A stretch of DNA of 64,000 nucleotides. It comes from Caldilineaceae bacterium bin5 (GTDB lineage: Bacteria; Chloroflexota; Anaerolineae; Caldilineales; Caldilineaceae). Made by a program: the position numbers and the translations under genes. Positions 1 to 9,655 of this stretch are shown piece by piece. Where the stretch lies: assembly GCA_002238445.1 (NCBI GenBank), contig MPML01000007.1, positions 62,001 through 126,000 of the forward strand, in the 5' to 3' direction. The notes under the pieces were generated by a model. It worked only from the letters and a program-made list of their open reading frames with translations. It was not told the origin of the DNA and ran no database searches. Position 1 is the stretch's first letter. Each line of letters opens with the position of its first letter.

Positions 1-759
1 GCCACAGAAAACGGGGATAATCTGGCCGTCGCGCACGCCCTGCTGCAGGCCTTGTCTTACCTCCTCTTCGGTCAGCTCTTCGCCCTCAAGATACTTCATG
101 ATCAGTTCGTCGTCTGTCTCAGCCGCGGCGTCGACAAGGTTTTGGCGGGCATCCGCGACTGCATCTTCCATACTGGCTGGAATGTCGGCGACGGTTGCGT
201 CGGCGCCCATATAGGCCTTCATATCAACAAGGTTTACAAGGCCCTCAAAGTCTTCCCCGCTGCCGATAGGCAATTGGAATGGCAGGATGGTGCCGGAGAA
301 GACCTCGTGCACGCTTGCCAGCGCGTTATCGAAATTGGCATTTTCTCGGTCCATCTTGTTGACAAAAATCAGACGAGGTTTGTCGACGGCGTCCAACTGT
401 TCCCACGCCAATTCCGAGCCGACTTCAACACCGGCCACGGAGTCGATCAGCACAAGGCCCGCCTCTGTTACTGCCAGACCGCTAATGACTTCGCCTACGA
501 AGTCCAGATAACCAGGCGTGTCTACCAGGTTCAGTTTTGTCCCTTCAAAGTCGACAGGCACAACGGAAAGATTGATCGAAATGCCGCGTCGCTGCTCTTC
601 GGCATCCCAGTCGGAGACGGTGGTACCATCCTCCACACGGCCGACGCGATTGGTCCCGCCGGCATTGGATAGCATCGCCTCGACAAGCGAAGTCTTGCCG
701 GAGCTGCCGTGTCCAAGAATCGTGACATTGCGAATCATGTCAGTAGAAAAATCGGCCAT
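1..759 (-). CDS. Elongation factor G-like translational GTPase, N-terminal part (runs off window)
   Basis: The reading frame is open from an ATG at 759 to base 1, giving 253 residues with no stop, so the C-terminal part lies outside the window. The protein shows a P-loop GHGSSGKT at residues 16-23, a switch I region with RRGISIN, the G3 motif DTPGYLDF and the G4 motif NKMD. These are the G-domain motifs of EF-G. The GHGSSGKT P-loop, instead of the AHIDAGKT of canonical FusA, points to the EF-G-like (EF-G2) paralogue group, whose role is less well known than that of the main translocase. A clear GGAGG ribosome site lies just upstream of the start (763-768 on the plus strand). It is expected in the cytoplasm on ribosomes. 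Domains II-V cannot be judged here. Confidence 0.9.
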   Translation of the reverse strand, partial: MADFSTDMIRNVTILGHGSSGKTSLVEAMLSNAGGTNRVGRVEDGTTVSDWDAEEQRRGISINLSVVPVDFEGTKLNLVDTPGYLDFVGEVISGLAVTEAGLVLIDSVAGVEVGSELAWEQLDAVDKPRLIFVNKMDRENANFDNALASVHEVFSGTILPFQLPIGSGEDFEGLVNLVDMKAYMGADATVADIPASMEDAVADARQNLVDAAAETDDELIMKYLEGEELTEEEVRQGLQQGVRDGQIIPVFCG

Positions 760-1063
760 GAATCCTCCTCGCAACTATCTGTATTGCCTATGTGGAAACT
801 AGATATATGGAATCTTAAGTGTGATTATTTCAGTTCGCGCCAACCGGTTTCTGTTCGAAGATCTGCCCCTTCAAGCTATCCCGACACCGGCAGGCAGACG
901 GATGACATTGTACTTTTTTTTCTCTGAAATGTCAATGAATTTGGACTGCCTACGCGCACAGGCTGCCAATATCGCCAGGCTTCAGTTGACTGACGGTCTA
1001 TGGCAGGGTTGGTTGCGAGGGCAAGTCCTTACGCTTGGCCAATTGGATTGTTGCAGTTGAGGT
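760..1063. other. Intergenic stretch, no gene seen
   Basis: About 300 bases lie between the EF-G-like gene and the acyl-CoA dehydrogenase gene. Short frames here have no recognisable content. The EF-G-like promoter should lie here, but I cannot place a convincing -35/-10 pair. Confidence 0.5.
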
Positions 1064-2203
1064 TTAGCCGTTCGGATACAGTTCACGCAGAATGATCATC
1101 TGCTGAATCTGAGTCGTGCCCTCGTAGATCTGATAGATTTTGGCGTCTCGCATCAGTTTTTCGACGGGAAACTCACGGCTGTAGCCGTTTCCGCCAAAAA
1201 CCTGGACGGCGTCGGTTGCGTTCTTCATGGCTGCCTCGGCACAGAAGGCCTTGGCTATGGCGGCCGACATCGTGTTGCGATCGCCATTGTCGACGTCACA
1301 CGCCGCCTTGTAGGCCAGATGCCTCCCTGCTTCAACCCGGATTGCCATATCAGCCAGCATGAAACCGACGCCCTGAAAGTGGGAGATTGGCTGACCAAAG
1401 GCGGTGCGCTCGCCGGCATAGGCAACCGCCTCGTCGAGGGCGCGTCGCGCCACGCCAATCGCGGCGGTAGCCACCCCCGGCCTGCTCTTGTCGAAAGTTT
1501 TCATCGCTATCGTGAAGCCTTCGCCTTCTTCACCCAGGCGATTTTCGGCGGGAACTTCGACGTTTTCGAAGAACACCTGGCAGGCCTGCGCTGCGTGCTG
1601 GCCCATCTTCTCCAGCGGCTGACTTGTGCTTACGCCCTGCCAATCCCGTTCGACGAGAAAGCAGGTTATGCCGTTGTGTCCGGCTTCCGGGTCCGTCTTG
1701 GCAAACACCGCGAAGAAACTTGCGACAGGGCCGTCCGTGATCCACGATTTGGAGCCATTCAGAATGTAGGAGTCCTGTTTACGAATGGCGGTCGACTTGA
1801 TTCCAGCGACATCTGAGCCCGCATCAGGTTCGGTCATGCAATACGCGGCGACTTTCCCGTCATCGATAATCCATGGCAGGTAGCGCCGTTTCTGCTCTTC
1901 TGAACCTGCGATCAAGAGAGGGAGGGTTGCCAGTTGATTCAGCATCAGGGCGGTCTGAATGCCGGAGCAGCCGTAGGCCATCGACTCGGCAATCACGCAT
2001 TCTTCCAGCGCCGTCGCACCCATACCTCCATACTCTTCAGGGATATTCAGGTTGACCAGGCCAACTTCACGCGCCTTGTGAAAGATCTCCCATGGCCATT
2101 CTTCGCGTTCGTCGTAGTAGGCGGCACGGGGCATGATTTCTCGCTGCGTGAAGTCCATGGCCATCTCTTGTAACATTTTGACATCTTCAGGAAGTTCGTA
2201 CAT
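1064..2203 (-). CDS. Acyl-CoA dehydrogenase
   Basis: A full-length 379-residue FAD flavoprotein of the acyl-CoA dehydrogenase family, which oxidises acyl-CoA thioesters to 2-enoyl-CoA and passes electrons to an electron-transfer flavoprotein. The FAD/substrate loop reads YCMTEPDAGSDVAG. The C-terminal block FGGNGYSREFPVEKLMRD followed by YEGTTQIQ is typical of short-chain and branched-chain enzymes, and its glutamate is the usual catalytic base position. Length matches the family (375-390). No ETF or thiolase genes are adjacent, so the exact substrate cannot be told. The gene is monocistronic here, and the next gene upstream (2308) is divergent. Confidence 0.95.
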   Translation of the reverse strand: MYELPEDVKMLQEMAMDFTQREIMPRAAYYDEREEWPWEIFHKAREVGLVNLNIPEEYGGMGATALEECVIAESMAYGCSGIQTALMLNQLATLPLLIAGSEEQKRRYLPWIIDDGKVAAYCMTEPDAGSDVAGIKSTAIRKQDSYILNGSKSWITDGPVASFFAVFAKTDPEAGHNGITCFLVERDWQGVSTSQPLEKMGQHAAQACQVFFENVEVPAENRLGEEGEGFTIAMKTFDKSRPGVATAAIGVARRALDEAVAYAGERTAFGQPISHFQGVGFMLADMAIRVEAGRHLAYKAACDVDNGDRNTMSAAIAKAFCAEAAMKNATDAVQVFGGNGYSREFPVEKLMRDAKIYQIYEGTTQIQQMIILRELYPNG

Positions 2204-2307
2204 CGAATGTTTTCCTTATGCAAATAGGTTCGCGGGCGGGGTGATCTGCCGCCGTGAATGTTATACTCTTACGAAAACACACAACCAGCCGGCCGAAAGG
2301 GTTCTAT

Positions 2308-3354
2308 ATGGGTACCGATACCATCCTGTATGAGGAAATTCATCAGCAGCCGGACGTCATAGAGCTGTTCGCGCAGGCGGGGCAGGACATGGTAAGAAGC
2401 CTTGCTTCGCACATGCGCAGCGCTGACATTCGACAGGTCGTTGTAGCGGCCAGGGGTACCAGTGACAACGCCGCTCGCTATGCTCAGTATCTGCTCGGGG
2501 CGAACAATCGACTTCCGGTAATGCTTACCACTCCCAGCCTTTTCACTCTCTACCAGAAGCCACCGCTTTTCGCCCCGAACACACTTGTACTAGGCATCAG
2601 CCAGAGTGGAAGAAGCCCAGACATCGTTAGCGTACTGGCAGAAGGAAGGCGGCAGGGCTGCGTGACTGCGGCAATCTCAAACTTTGGAGACTCGCCACTG
2701 GCGGCGCAGGCCGATCACTTTGTGGCGCTGGGCGCAGGTGAAGAGCGATCGATAGCGGCTACAAAGACATACACGGCCCAACTATTCGCCGTCGCCCTGC
2801 TATCTGCCCATTTGGCGGATGATCCTGAGAGCATAGCTGCTCTGAGAAGGGCGCCCGAACTGATCCGGCAGACACTTTCACTCAACAGCGAAGTCGAACG
2901 CCTTGCGGAGCGCTACCGTTACGTTCGAAATTGCGTGGTCGTTGGACGGGGTTTCAACTACTCAACCGCATTTGAAATCGCTCTGAAGCTGAAAGAGCTT
3001 ACCTATACTCTAGCAGAACCCTATAGCAGCGCCGATTTTCTCCATGGTCCTGTCAGTCTTGTAGAACCCGCCTTTCCTGTAATCGTGGTTGCCCCGACAG
3101 GCGTGTTGACACCTGAGTTGGAGCCGTTCGTCAGGCAGTTGCGCGACATGGATGCCGAGCTTCTCTGTGTCAGCAACGACCATTCTCTCCTGCAGTTGGG
3201 CCGCACAAAGTTCCCATTTCCACCTGTTCCAGAATGGCTGTCTCCGCTGCTGGCGATCATTCCTGGTCAGTTGTTCGCATTGTTTCTGGCAGCCGCTCGA
3301 GACTTTGATCCGGACAGGCCGCGCGGCCTGCAGAAGGTAACCGAGACTCTTTAG
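2308..3354 (+). CDS. SIS-domain protein, GlmS isomerase-domain-like
   Basis: The 348-residue protein has two sugar-isomerase (SIS) domains, resembling the isomerase half of glucosamine-6-phosphate synthase without the glutaminase domain. Visible motifs are ARGTSDNAA in the first domain, the phosphate-binding [10 protein letters not shown], and [13 protein letters not shown]. The second domain has [19 protein letters not shown] and a C-terminal KVTETL like the KSVTVE tail of GlmS. Proteins of this type act as aminosugar-phosphate deaminase/isomerases or related sugar-phosphate handlers. The start at 2308 is chosen because AAAGG at 2296-2300 sits seven bases upstream; an upstream in-frame ATG at 2254 lacks such a site. 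The neighbours give no pathway context. Confidence 0.85.
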   Translation: MGTDTILYEEIHQQPDVIELFAQAGQDMVRSLASHMRSADIRQVVVAARGTSDNAARYAQYLLGANNRLPVMLTTPSLFTLYQKPPLFAPNTLVLGISQSGRSPDIVSVLAEGRRQGCVTAAISNFGDSPLAAQADHFVALGAGEERSIAATKTYTAQLFAVALLSAHLADDPESIAALRRAPELIRQTLSLNSEVERLAERYRYVRNCVVVGRGFNYSTAFEIALKLKELTYTLAEPYSSADFLHGPVSLVEPAFPVIVVAPTGVLTPELEPFVRQLRDMDAELLCVSNDHSLLQLGRTKFPFPPVPEWLSPLLAIIPGQLFALFLAAARDFDPDRPRGLQKVTETL

Positions 3355-3442
3355 GCCTGCAGGGCATATTGAGGCGTGTGCTCAGTCAGCTAGATTCACT
3401 TAGGACGCCACGCCAGTTCGAATCCCAACCTCTCCCAAAGGG

Positions 3443-3733
3443 GACTGTTGAGCCACATTCCTTGTCTGCCTTGCGCAGCCCTTCGTCCTCGCTGCCATAC
3501 GGGTCAATTAATTTCGTCTTCGCCCGCAGCCGCCACACTTGTCGGGCCGCACTGCTGGGTAGGAGGCACATCGTCGGTGAGGCATGTTTTTGGAGGGGGG
3601 CGTTGCGGGGGGGCACCCCCCGCACAAGGGAGGGCCGAAGGCCCGACCGCCCAGAAAACAGAGCAGGGGGGAGAAAGAGCGCCCTAGCTCGCCTCAGTCT
3701 GACTGCGATTCAGCTGCGGCTACTTAGCTACGC
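3443..3733 (+). repeat. MITE-like repeat, copy A (degenerate)
   Basis: A diverged copy of the dispersed element described at 57843-58128. The left end GACTGTTGAGCC and right end GGCTACTTAGCTAC are decayed forms of the terminal repeats. The GC-rich core is at about 3592-3655 and is followed by the conserved tail that carries GCTCGCC. In this copy the central hairpin is altered: a run of seven Gs replaces the usual GGGGGCGCAGCCCC. The flanking 8 bp do not give a clear duplication. Confidence 0.75.
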
Positions 3734-3841
3734 CTAAGATATGAACAGAGCAGGCGTAGAAGATCTACACCTGCTCTTTAGATTCGAGTGAATTGCTCTT
3801 ACTCTACCCCTCAATGGATATTCAAAGGGAAAGCAGCCTGC

Positions 3842-4879
3842 TTAGTTTCCCATTTCGGAACCAGGCAGGAAAATTGTTATGTTGGCGTTGGTGGCCTGGA
3901 TGATCGGGAGCAGGTTCTCTATCAGCGAGAACACCGAGTCCAGGTCTGCGCCGGGCAGCAGCGCCGAAACGGTGTCGAGCACGCCCAACTGTTTTGAGAT
4001 TGCAAGAACATTCTGTACTTCACCGTTGCCCCAGGAAATGTATGGCAGCCCTATTCCGTTCAATGCAATGTGGATCCCGTCAGGATCGGTCTTCAGCGTA
4101 ACTTCATGGATGCCGGAACTTGTGAGTCCTTCGATCAGTGAGGGGGGCAGGCGCAGCGCGTAGAATGGCGTGCTGGTCAGTACCGTCCAATCGACATCGG
4201 AAAGTTCGCCCAGTGTCCAACTGCCGTCGGCATGGTAAAGAATGGGAATGTCGATGGTTGGCAATACACCACCGAATGTCTGCAGGACCTGCTCCTGCAT
4301 CAGCCGGGCCATTGTGACGGCTTCACTCTCCTCGACGCCGCTGAGTGGAATAATTTCGGTCCCTTCCTCAACGGGGAAGCGAAGCACGACGCCAAGGCCA
4401 AAATTTCGCACCAAGGGGAGAACTTTATTCAGAGCGGGGACGCCAAGGCCCAGCGCGGAAACGGCGCCGGCGGTTGCCGATAAAGACTCTTCCTTCCAAA
4501 TGAGCGAAGGTATCCGTTGTCCGTTGACCAGGAGCAAAATGCCTTCGTCGCCGTTTGTGACTCTAATGTGTTGGAGATTGGAGGCGGTGAAGTGCCCTAC
4601 CCAAAGCGGTTGCAGGGACATCCCCCCCAAAATCGAGGCAAGGCCCTCGCTGACTGCCGGGTCTGGCTCGTAAACGCTGTCAGACGATCCTTGTGACAAA
4701 CCGCCGATTGAAGCAGTGCCATCTGCAGCGTAATCAATTACGACAGCTGGCAGGTCGATGAAGAAATCATCCGCATCTCGTTCCATCACTGCTCCAGATT
4801 CGACTCTGGAGGTGCAACCTGAGAAAACTAACGCGACGGCAAGCAAGAGCACAGCCCATAAAGTGACGCGCTTCTGCAT
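3842..4879 (-). CDS. Putative lipoprotein of unknown function
   Basis: 345 residues starting at the ATG at 4879, which is preceded by AGGAGG. An in-frame extension to 4981 has no ribosome site. The N-terminus is a lipoprotein signal: MQKR, a hydrophobic stretch, then the lipobox VFSGC, so the mature protein should be lipid-anchored outside the membrane. The rest alternates short beta-rich segments with two related blocks (about residues 85-150 and 215-300), each containing a G-I-x-L-x-x-N-G-x-x-I/L-P pattern ending in a tryptophan, which suggests an internal duplication. I recognise no family. The gene stands alone between a repeat and a 600-base divergent intergenic region. Confidence 0.8.
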   Translation of the reverse strand: MQKRVTLWAVLLLAVALVFSGCTSRVESGAVMERDADDFFIDLPAVVIDYAADGTASIGGLSQGSSDSVYEPDPAVSEGLASILGGMSLQPLWVGHFTASNLQHIRVTNGDEGILLLVNGQRIPSLIWKEESLSATAGAVSALGLGVPALNKVLPLVRNFGLGVVLRFPVEEGTEIIPLSGVEESEAVTMARLMQEQVLQTFGGVLPTIDIPILYHADGSWTLGELSDVDWTVLTSTPFYALRLPPSLIEGLTSSGIHEVTLKTDPDGIHIALNGIGLPYISWGNGEVQNVLAISKQLGVLDTVSALLPGADLDSVFSLIENLLPIIQATNANITIFLPGSEMGN

Positions 4880-5489
4880 TCGAGGCCTCCTGGTAACTGA
4901 AATAATTCCCTGGTAAAGATTTCCTGTTGATAAAATGAACATATTGACGCCGTCGTCCTTCGGCCTTCTTGGGCCAGGCATATGGGTGCCGCCGAGAAAT
5001 CGAGTGGAGACGAGGTGGCCAGCTTCGGTCGAACCGACAGATCTGCTGGCCAGGAAGCACGGCTCTTGAACTGGATTCCAATTTCTGTGCGTGTCAGTTG
5101 GGAGACCTATGCTAACCGCGACAGAACCGGACTTAGGCGATGACCGCCTCGGCCGATTGATATTTTACAACCGCTTGCAGTGCATGTCAATTTCGATTTC
5201 AGAGGCTCTATTCCAAGATATCCGTAGAGAAGGAGTGGCTTTTACTATACTAGTTGCGCGCGGCTTCTGCTAGCTGTCCGCAGAGAGGAAGGCTGCTGAA
5301 ATACTTTGCTGGCGCTGCCATTGGGTTTCCCCACTCAATCTGCTCTACCCGGCCTCCCCTTTCCCAAATGAACGCCGGTTGACTATAATCAGACTGGATG
5401 CTCTCGACAGGACTCGCTGCGGACGGCGAGTTTCCTACCTCTACTACCGGCTCTGGGCAGTTATTTTTTGAAGAAGAAAGGCGAAATTA
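4880..5489. other. Divergent intergenic region, no gene seen
   Basis: About 610 bases separate the lipoprotein gene (minus) and trmI (plus). The only reading frames are short and unsupported. A possible promoter for trmI is annotated within it. Confidence 0.5.
5361..5389 (+). promoter_or_regulatory. Possible promoter for trmI
   Basis: A perfect -10 box TATAAT lies at 5384-5389 with TTCCCA 17 bases upstream at 5361-5366. It would give a leader of about 95 bases to the GTG start at 5490. The -35 is weak. Confidence 0.4.
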
Positions 5490-6518
5490 GTGACGATAAG
5501 TGATGAGACGGGACTGAAAGCCGGCACTGCAGAACACTCAGACCAAGGCTTCTCGCAGGAGCCGCTCTCTCCGTCAGTTTGTACGGCAAGCAAGGACGAC
5601 ATTGATCTTTCTCTTACCAAGGTCGACGACCTCGTACTGCTCGTGACAGGAGGAGGCAAACGCCATCTGCTGCGTCTGCAACCGGGGAGAAAGTTCCACT
5701 CGAATCTGGGCAAGGTTTTGCATGACGAACTGCTTGACCTTCCCTATGGTTATACAGTTTATAGTCATTTGGGGCACGCCTTCCTGTTATTGGAGCCTTC
5801 ACTTGATGATCGGATGACCCGCATAAAGCGAAACACACAGATTATTTATCCCAAAGATGCAGCCATGATCGTACGCCGGCTGAGCTTGCAGGCTGGAAGT
5901 CGTGTGATAGAAGCCGGTACGGGAAGCGGCGGACTTACGATCGCGTTGGCCTGGGCTGTCGCCCCGAGCGGGCGCGTTTTTTCATACGAGGTACGGGATG
6001 AACATGTAGAAGTGGCACGGGGCAATTTGGAGAAGATGGGACTGTTGCCGTACGTGGAGCTGCACAACGAGTCGATTCTGGACGGGTTTGGTCAATCGAA
6101 TGTAGATGCTCTGGTTCTGGATTTGCGCACTCCCTGGATCTTCCTTGAACATGCCCACAAGGCGCTGCGGCCCGGGGGCTTCTTTGCGGCCCTTGTGCCG
6201 ACGACGAACCAGGTCAGCGAACTTTTGCAGGGTCTGGAAGACACTGGTTTCGCTGACATCTGTGTTGAGGAAATTCTTGTTCGCAACTACAAGCCTGTTC
6301 CTGATCGACTTCGTCCTGATGACTCGATGGTCGGCCACACTGTTTTCGTGACCTCGGCCCGTCCCATCGTAGATCCACAGGAGCCGGGCCGCTGGCTTTC
6401 GGAAGGGCGCAAGCGCTACGAGGCCCGGAAGAAACTGTCCGAGCGCATTGAAGAAGAGGAGTCCAGACGCGCTGCGCAGTTGCCCGAACAGGGAAGCATC
6501 CGCCCTAAGCTGCCCTGA
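5490..6518 (+). CDS. trmI: tRNA (adenine-58-N1)-methyltransferase, TrmI family
   Basis: A 342-residue SAM-dependent enzyme that methylates N1 of A58 in the T-loop of tRNA. The N-terminal small domain ends in the family signature IKRNTQIIYPKDAAMI. The Rossmann domain follows, with SAM-binding motif I VIEAGTGSGGLT, then YEVRDEHVEVARGNL and DALVLDLRTPW. The C-terminus from about residue 295 is a charged tail rich in Arg/Glu/Lys. The start is a GTG with AAGAAAGG upstream; no ATG is well placed. The protein is longer than Thermus TrmI (about 255) because of extra residues at both ends. The next gene downstream (PHP) begins 100 bases later on the same strand and could be co-transcribed. Confidence 0.92.
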   Translation: MTISDETGLKAGTAEHSDQGFSQEPLSPSVCTASKDDIDLSLTKVDDLVLLVTGGGKRHLLRLQPGRKFHSNLGKVLHDELLDLPYGYTVYSHLGHAFLLLEPSLDDRMTRIKRNTQIIYPKDAAMIVRRLSLQAGSRVIEAGTGSGGLTIALAWAVAPSGRVFSYEVRDEHVEVARGNLEKMGLLPYVELHNESILDGFGQSNVDALVLDLRTPWIFLEHAHKALRPGGFFAALVPTTNQVSELLQGLEDTGFADICVEEILVRNYKPVPDRLRPDDSMVGHTVFVTSARPIVDPQEPGRWLSEGRKRYEARKKLSERIEEEESRRAAQLPEQGSIRPKLP

Positions 6519-6618
6519 ACATCTGTCTTCACCAGGGCAGAAATCTGGAATAATCCCGAGACTGAATTCAGACTACTTGGATGCGAACAGTGGCTACGAG
6601 CCAGGGGAAGAAGCTGTA

Positions 6619-7809
6619 ATGAACCAAACAGAACTTGCCGGACGTTTTTTTGAGTATTTTGGCAATATTCATATGCATACAACGCATAGCGATGGCTTCG
6701 GCTCGTTCGACGACCTCGTAGATGGGGCGGTCAGAGGCGGCCTGGATTTTGTCTTTGTCACAGATCACAATGTCCTGGTTCGCGAAGAGGAGGAAGGTTA
6801 CCGCCAAGGCGTCCTAACGCTGGTCGGTCAGGAGGTGCACGACACGGAACAGGAGTTATCGGGAAACCATCTGCTGTGTCTGGGTGTGGAAACTGATGTC
6901 AGCGACCAGGCCAAAGACCAGCAGCGGCTGATTGATGCAGTAAACGAGCAGAACGCTTTGGCATTTCTGGCCCACCCGATAGAAGAAAAAACGGATCTTT
7001 TCCCCAAGTACTTTCCGTGGCGCAATTGGGAAGTAACCGGCTACCATGGTGTGGAGCTTTGGAACTACCTGTCAGGTTTTCGAAGTTTTACGACAGGCTA
7101 CTTACGCACAGTTCTGGTTGCGTTCTTCCCGAAGTATTTCACGGTAGGGCCCTTACCGGCAATGCTGGAAAAGTGGGACGAATTGACTCAGAGCGGAAAG
7201 GTTGTTGCGCTGGGAGGAACAGATGTCCATTCGGTTAAGTACAGCCTGGGACCAATCACCCGCCGCTTCTTGACCTATGAAGAGTGTGCCAAGGCGTTGA
7301 ATACGCATATCCTGACTGAATCTCCGCTGTTGGGTCAACCGGAGAGCGACAGTTGCGATTATCGCAACGCGAACACAGTGCACGACCGCGGTCTTGTTCT
7401 GGAGGCGCTGCGGCGAGGACATTGCTGGCTGGGTTATGATCTGGCAGGCCCTACCGCGGGCTTCCGCTTCTGGGCCGATGGAGCTGCAGCTATTTCTGGC
7501 CGTGGCAGTGGGGCTCAAGCGTCGCAGCAGGTAGAAGATGACGCGCAGTTCGCGGTTATGGGCGACAAGGTACGTCTGGCGGCAGGCCAGGCCATGACAT
7601 TGAACGTGCAGACGCCAGAGGCGGCAGAAATTCGCCTGTTGCGAAATGGGAGGTTAGTAACACAGGGCCGAGCCGATACCCTCTCATATCGAGTCCATGA
7701 CCCGGGCGTGTACAGAGTAGAAGTCTGGAAGCATCGTTGGGGCAAACTGCGAGGCTGGATTTTCAGCAATCCGATATACGTGGAGGCCGCCGAGGGGACG
7801 ACGCAGTAA
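6619..7809 (+). CDS. PHP-domain metal-dependent hydrolase
   Basis: A 396-residue protein of the polymerase-and-histidinol-phosphatase (PHP) fold. The metal-binding motif HMHTTHSDGFG is near residue 17, and FVTDHN and LAHPIEE supply further ligands. A late GGTDVHS gives the conserved Asp-x-His. The C-terminal 110 residues have a beta-sandwich-like pattern (MTLNVQTPEAAEIRLLRNG and YRVEVWKHRWG). This is the usual arrangement of CehA/McbA-type phosphoesterases. Substrates of the group are mostly unknown phosphate esters. The ATG at 6619 is preferred because AGGGGAAG lies upstream and the fold begins right after it; a longer frame from 6448 overlaps trmI. There is no signal peptide, so it is predicted to be cytoplasmic. 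Confidence 0.85.
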   Translation: MNQTELAGRFFEYFGNIHMHTTHSDGFGSFDDLVDGAVRGGLDFVFVTDHNVLVREEEEGYRQGVLTLVGQEVHDTEQELSGNHLLCLGVETDVSDQAKDQQRLIDAVNEQNALAFLAHPIEEKTDLFPKYFPWRNWEVTGYHGVELWNYLSGFRSFTTGYLRTVLVAFFPKYFTVGPLPAMLEKWDELTQSGKVVALGGTDVHSVKYSLGPITRRFLTYEECAKALNTHILTESPLLGQPESDSCDYRNANTVHDRGLVLEALRRGHCWLGYDLAGPTAGFRFWADGAAAISGRGSGAQASQQVEDDAQFAVMGDKVRLAAGQAMTLNVQTPEAAEIRLLRNGRLVTQGRADTLSYRVHDPGVYRVEVWKHRWGKLRGWIFSNPIYVEAAEGTTQ

Positions 7810-7892
7810 AGGAGTCGTTTAGTTTCGCGACTTGGGCGTTCCCTTTCCCCAAACTTTTGGAATGGAAAGCGGCCGGCGCTGATCTCATTCTT

Positions 7893-8855
7893 TCAGCCGG
7901 TAGAAATATAGGCCGGCCAGCCCTCAGTCTCTGCGTGCAATAGCGCTAGCACCGTGTCTTCCAGAGATTGGGGATAGGAAAGATCATGTTGCTCTGCTAA
8001 TTGGGGCGCATACCAGCGATAGAGCACGACCAGCGCGACCGCCTGACCGATCCAGTTTGTACTGCCTTCCGATGCGTGAGGCAGGGCTGGCTGGGAGTTT
8101 CCCAAACTTCTCTCGAACGCTTCCCTCTGTGCCTCCCCCAGGAACTGATTAATCCGCGCTTTTGCATGGGGACGGCTCGCGCCATTCAAGCAGACTACAA
8201 GGTCAATCAGGATAGTGCGCAGTTCAGTCATAAGGGCGTGGGCTGCCAGAGTTTCCCGCCGGTTCAGGACGGCTGGCAGCCGGGCCAACTGCAGCCAGAA
8301 CTGGCCCAGTTGTCTGTTCACCTTGCTCGAATCAGGAGGATTCAGACCGGTTTGTCTGGCTGGAAATCTCCTGCGCCAGTCTTCGGAAAGGCGCTCAGCA
8401 ATATATAGATAGTGGACTGGCTCGTTCCTGTTTGCCATCTCCCCTGCATTGGAAGATGCGACCCATTTTACTTCGAACTCAACACCTGCTGCCCTTGGGG
8501 ATTCTGCCTGATCGTCGGAGCGCGACGCCCCCAGGCAGATGCCATTGACGGTCCCCCCGGTATCTGACTCGCGGTACTGCGCGAAATACCGGTTGCTTGC
8601 TCCCAGCGCCTTGTCCAGACAATTTCGTAGAACACAGTAGGGGCTTGACATATTTGCCAAGTTTCGAGCAGACCTGTTCCACAGCAGGCAGAGTTCTACG
8701 CTGCTCCAGCGGTCGGCATCGCCGCGTGCCAGGGAACCCGTTAACCAAATGGCTTCAATCGGTTCCAGGACCGCGAGACCAGGAACGAAGGCCTCGAGAA
8801 AAGCCAGGTGCCGCGGCAGTTTGGTGAAGGGCGACAGTTCGAGTTCAGAGAGCAT
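7893..8855 (-). CDS. Nucleotidyltransferase-fold protein with a degenerate active site
   Basis: 320 residues from the ATG at 8855; the frame stays open further upstream but runs into repeat copy B. Residues around 35-55 read IEAIWLTGSLARGDADRWSS followed by VEL. This is the Pol-beta-type nucleotidyltransferase strand-turn-helix, which normally reads GSxxxGxxxxWSDIDL. Here the two metal-binding aspartates are replaced by Ser and Glu, so catalysis is doubtful. The rest is mainly alpha-helical, as in aminoglycoside-nucleotidyltransferase-like proteins. The ribosome site is weak. Possible roles are a non-catalytic sensor or a relic enzyme. It is convergent with the PHP gene, 83 bases away. Confidence 0.6.
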   Translation of the reverse strand: MLSELELSPFTKLPRHLAFLEAFVPGLAVLEPIEAIWLTGSLARGDADRWSSVELCLLWNRSARNLANMSSPYCVLRNCLDKALGASNRYFAQYRESDTGGTVNGICLGASRSDDQAESPRAAGVEFEVKWVASSNAGEMANRNEPVHYLYIAERLSEDWRRRFPARQTGLNPPDSSKVNRQLGQFWLQLARLPAVLNRRETLAAHALMTELRTILIDLVVCLNGASRPHAKARINQFLGEAQREAFERSLGNSQPALPHASEGSTNWIGQAVALVVLYRWYAPQLAEQHDLSYPQSLEDTVLALLHAETEGWPAYISTG

Positions 8856-9655
8856 GGAAACCTGGAAAGCTTGATTGTCAGTGGTACAGCGAGTATAGCA
8901 CAGCCGTTGAAGGCAGTTCGAACACGGCGCCACTGGCCCATATATAAAGGTGGCCACCGGGCTGCTAACAGGGCATGCCATAACCAGCTCTTCATCTTCG
9001 CTATCAGTCAGGCATTGTGTTTGGGGATTTGGTCGGCAGCCGCACGGCAAGTTGAGGCGCACCGGCGGCATGCCACGATGGTGGAAAGAACCAATGCGGT
9101 GGGTAGACCGAGGGGGGCGTTGCGGGGGCGCAGCCCCTGCACAAGGGAGGCCGCTTGCGGCCGACCGCCAAGAATTCATTCTTGAAGGGAGAATGAACGC
9201 CTTTGCTCGCCTCGTTGAGAGTTGCGAATCAGTTGAGGCTGAGTTACTCCATATGTTGCGATATCGATGGTGACAGGTTGCACAGGTCGCGGCCAGAGTG
9301 GATGGCGCAGGCGGGGGACTTTACTGTGCCCATTCAGGTAGTGAAAGTGTCCATTGAACGCCCTCCAGATGGCGGTTCTTGTCGCAGTTGAACAGCTGAA
9401 GGCGACCGGCGTGTTGTGGAAGGCCACGGCGGCAAGATCGGCGCGTATGGGATTCTTCACTGGCTGCCAGGAACGACTGGGCCCGGGTTGGTTCACCTCT
9501 GGCAGGTGTGCCGCGATGAATGAGCGATCTTCTGTTATAATGGCAAGAGGAAGAATAGGGACGTCGGTACGCGCTGGGCAAACGACCAGCCCCATGTCGT
9601 ACGCCTTTCACAGTTAGGCACGATATCAGTCCCTCATCATCTACAAGGAATTCAC
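8856..9655. other. Intergenic region with repeat copy B, no gene seen
   Basis: About 800 bases between the nucleotidyltransferase-like gene and the UPF0182 gene. The central third is repeat copy B. The short frames in 9176-9611 on either strand have no recognisable protein and no ribosome sites. Confidence 0.55.
8950..9250 (+). repeat. MITE-like repeat, copy B (degenerate ends)
   Basis: The GC-rich core at about 9109-9168 is nearly identical to the other copies and is followed by the conserved tail GCCTTTGCTCGCCTCGTT. The right end reads GGCTGAGTTACTCC. The left end is diverged, so the boundary near 8950 is approximate. No target duplication could be matched. Confidence 0.75.

Noticed and set aside
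52-672. Plus-strand frame of 206 codons opposite the EF-G-like gene
   Set aside because: It is the complement of a clear GTPase coding region with intact G motifs; the plus-strand translation resembles nothing.
9176-9595. Minus-strand frame of 139 codons between repeat copy B and the UPF0182 gene
   Set aside because: Its C-terminal part is repeat sequence, it has no ribosome site, and the composition is not protein-like.
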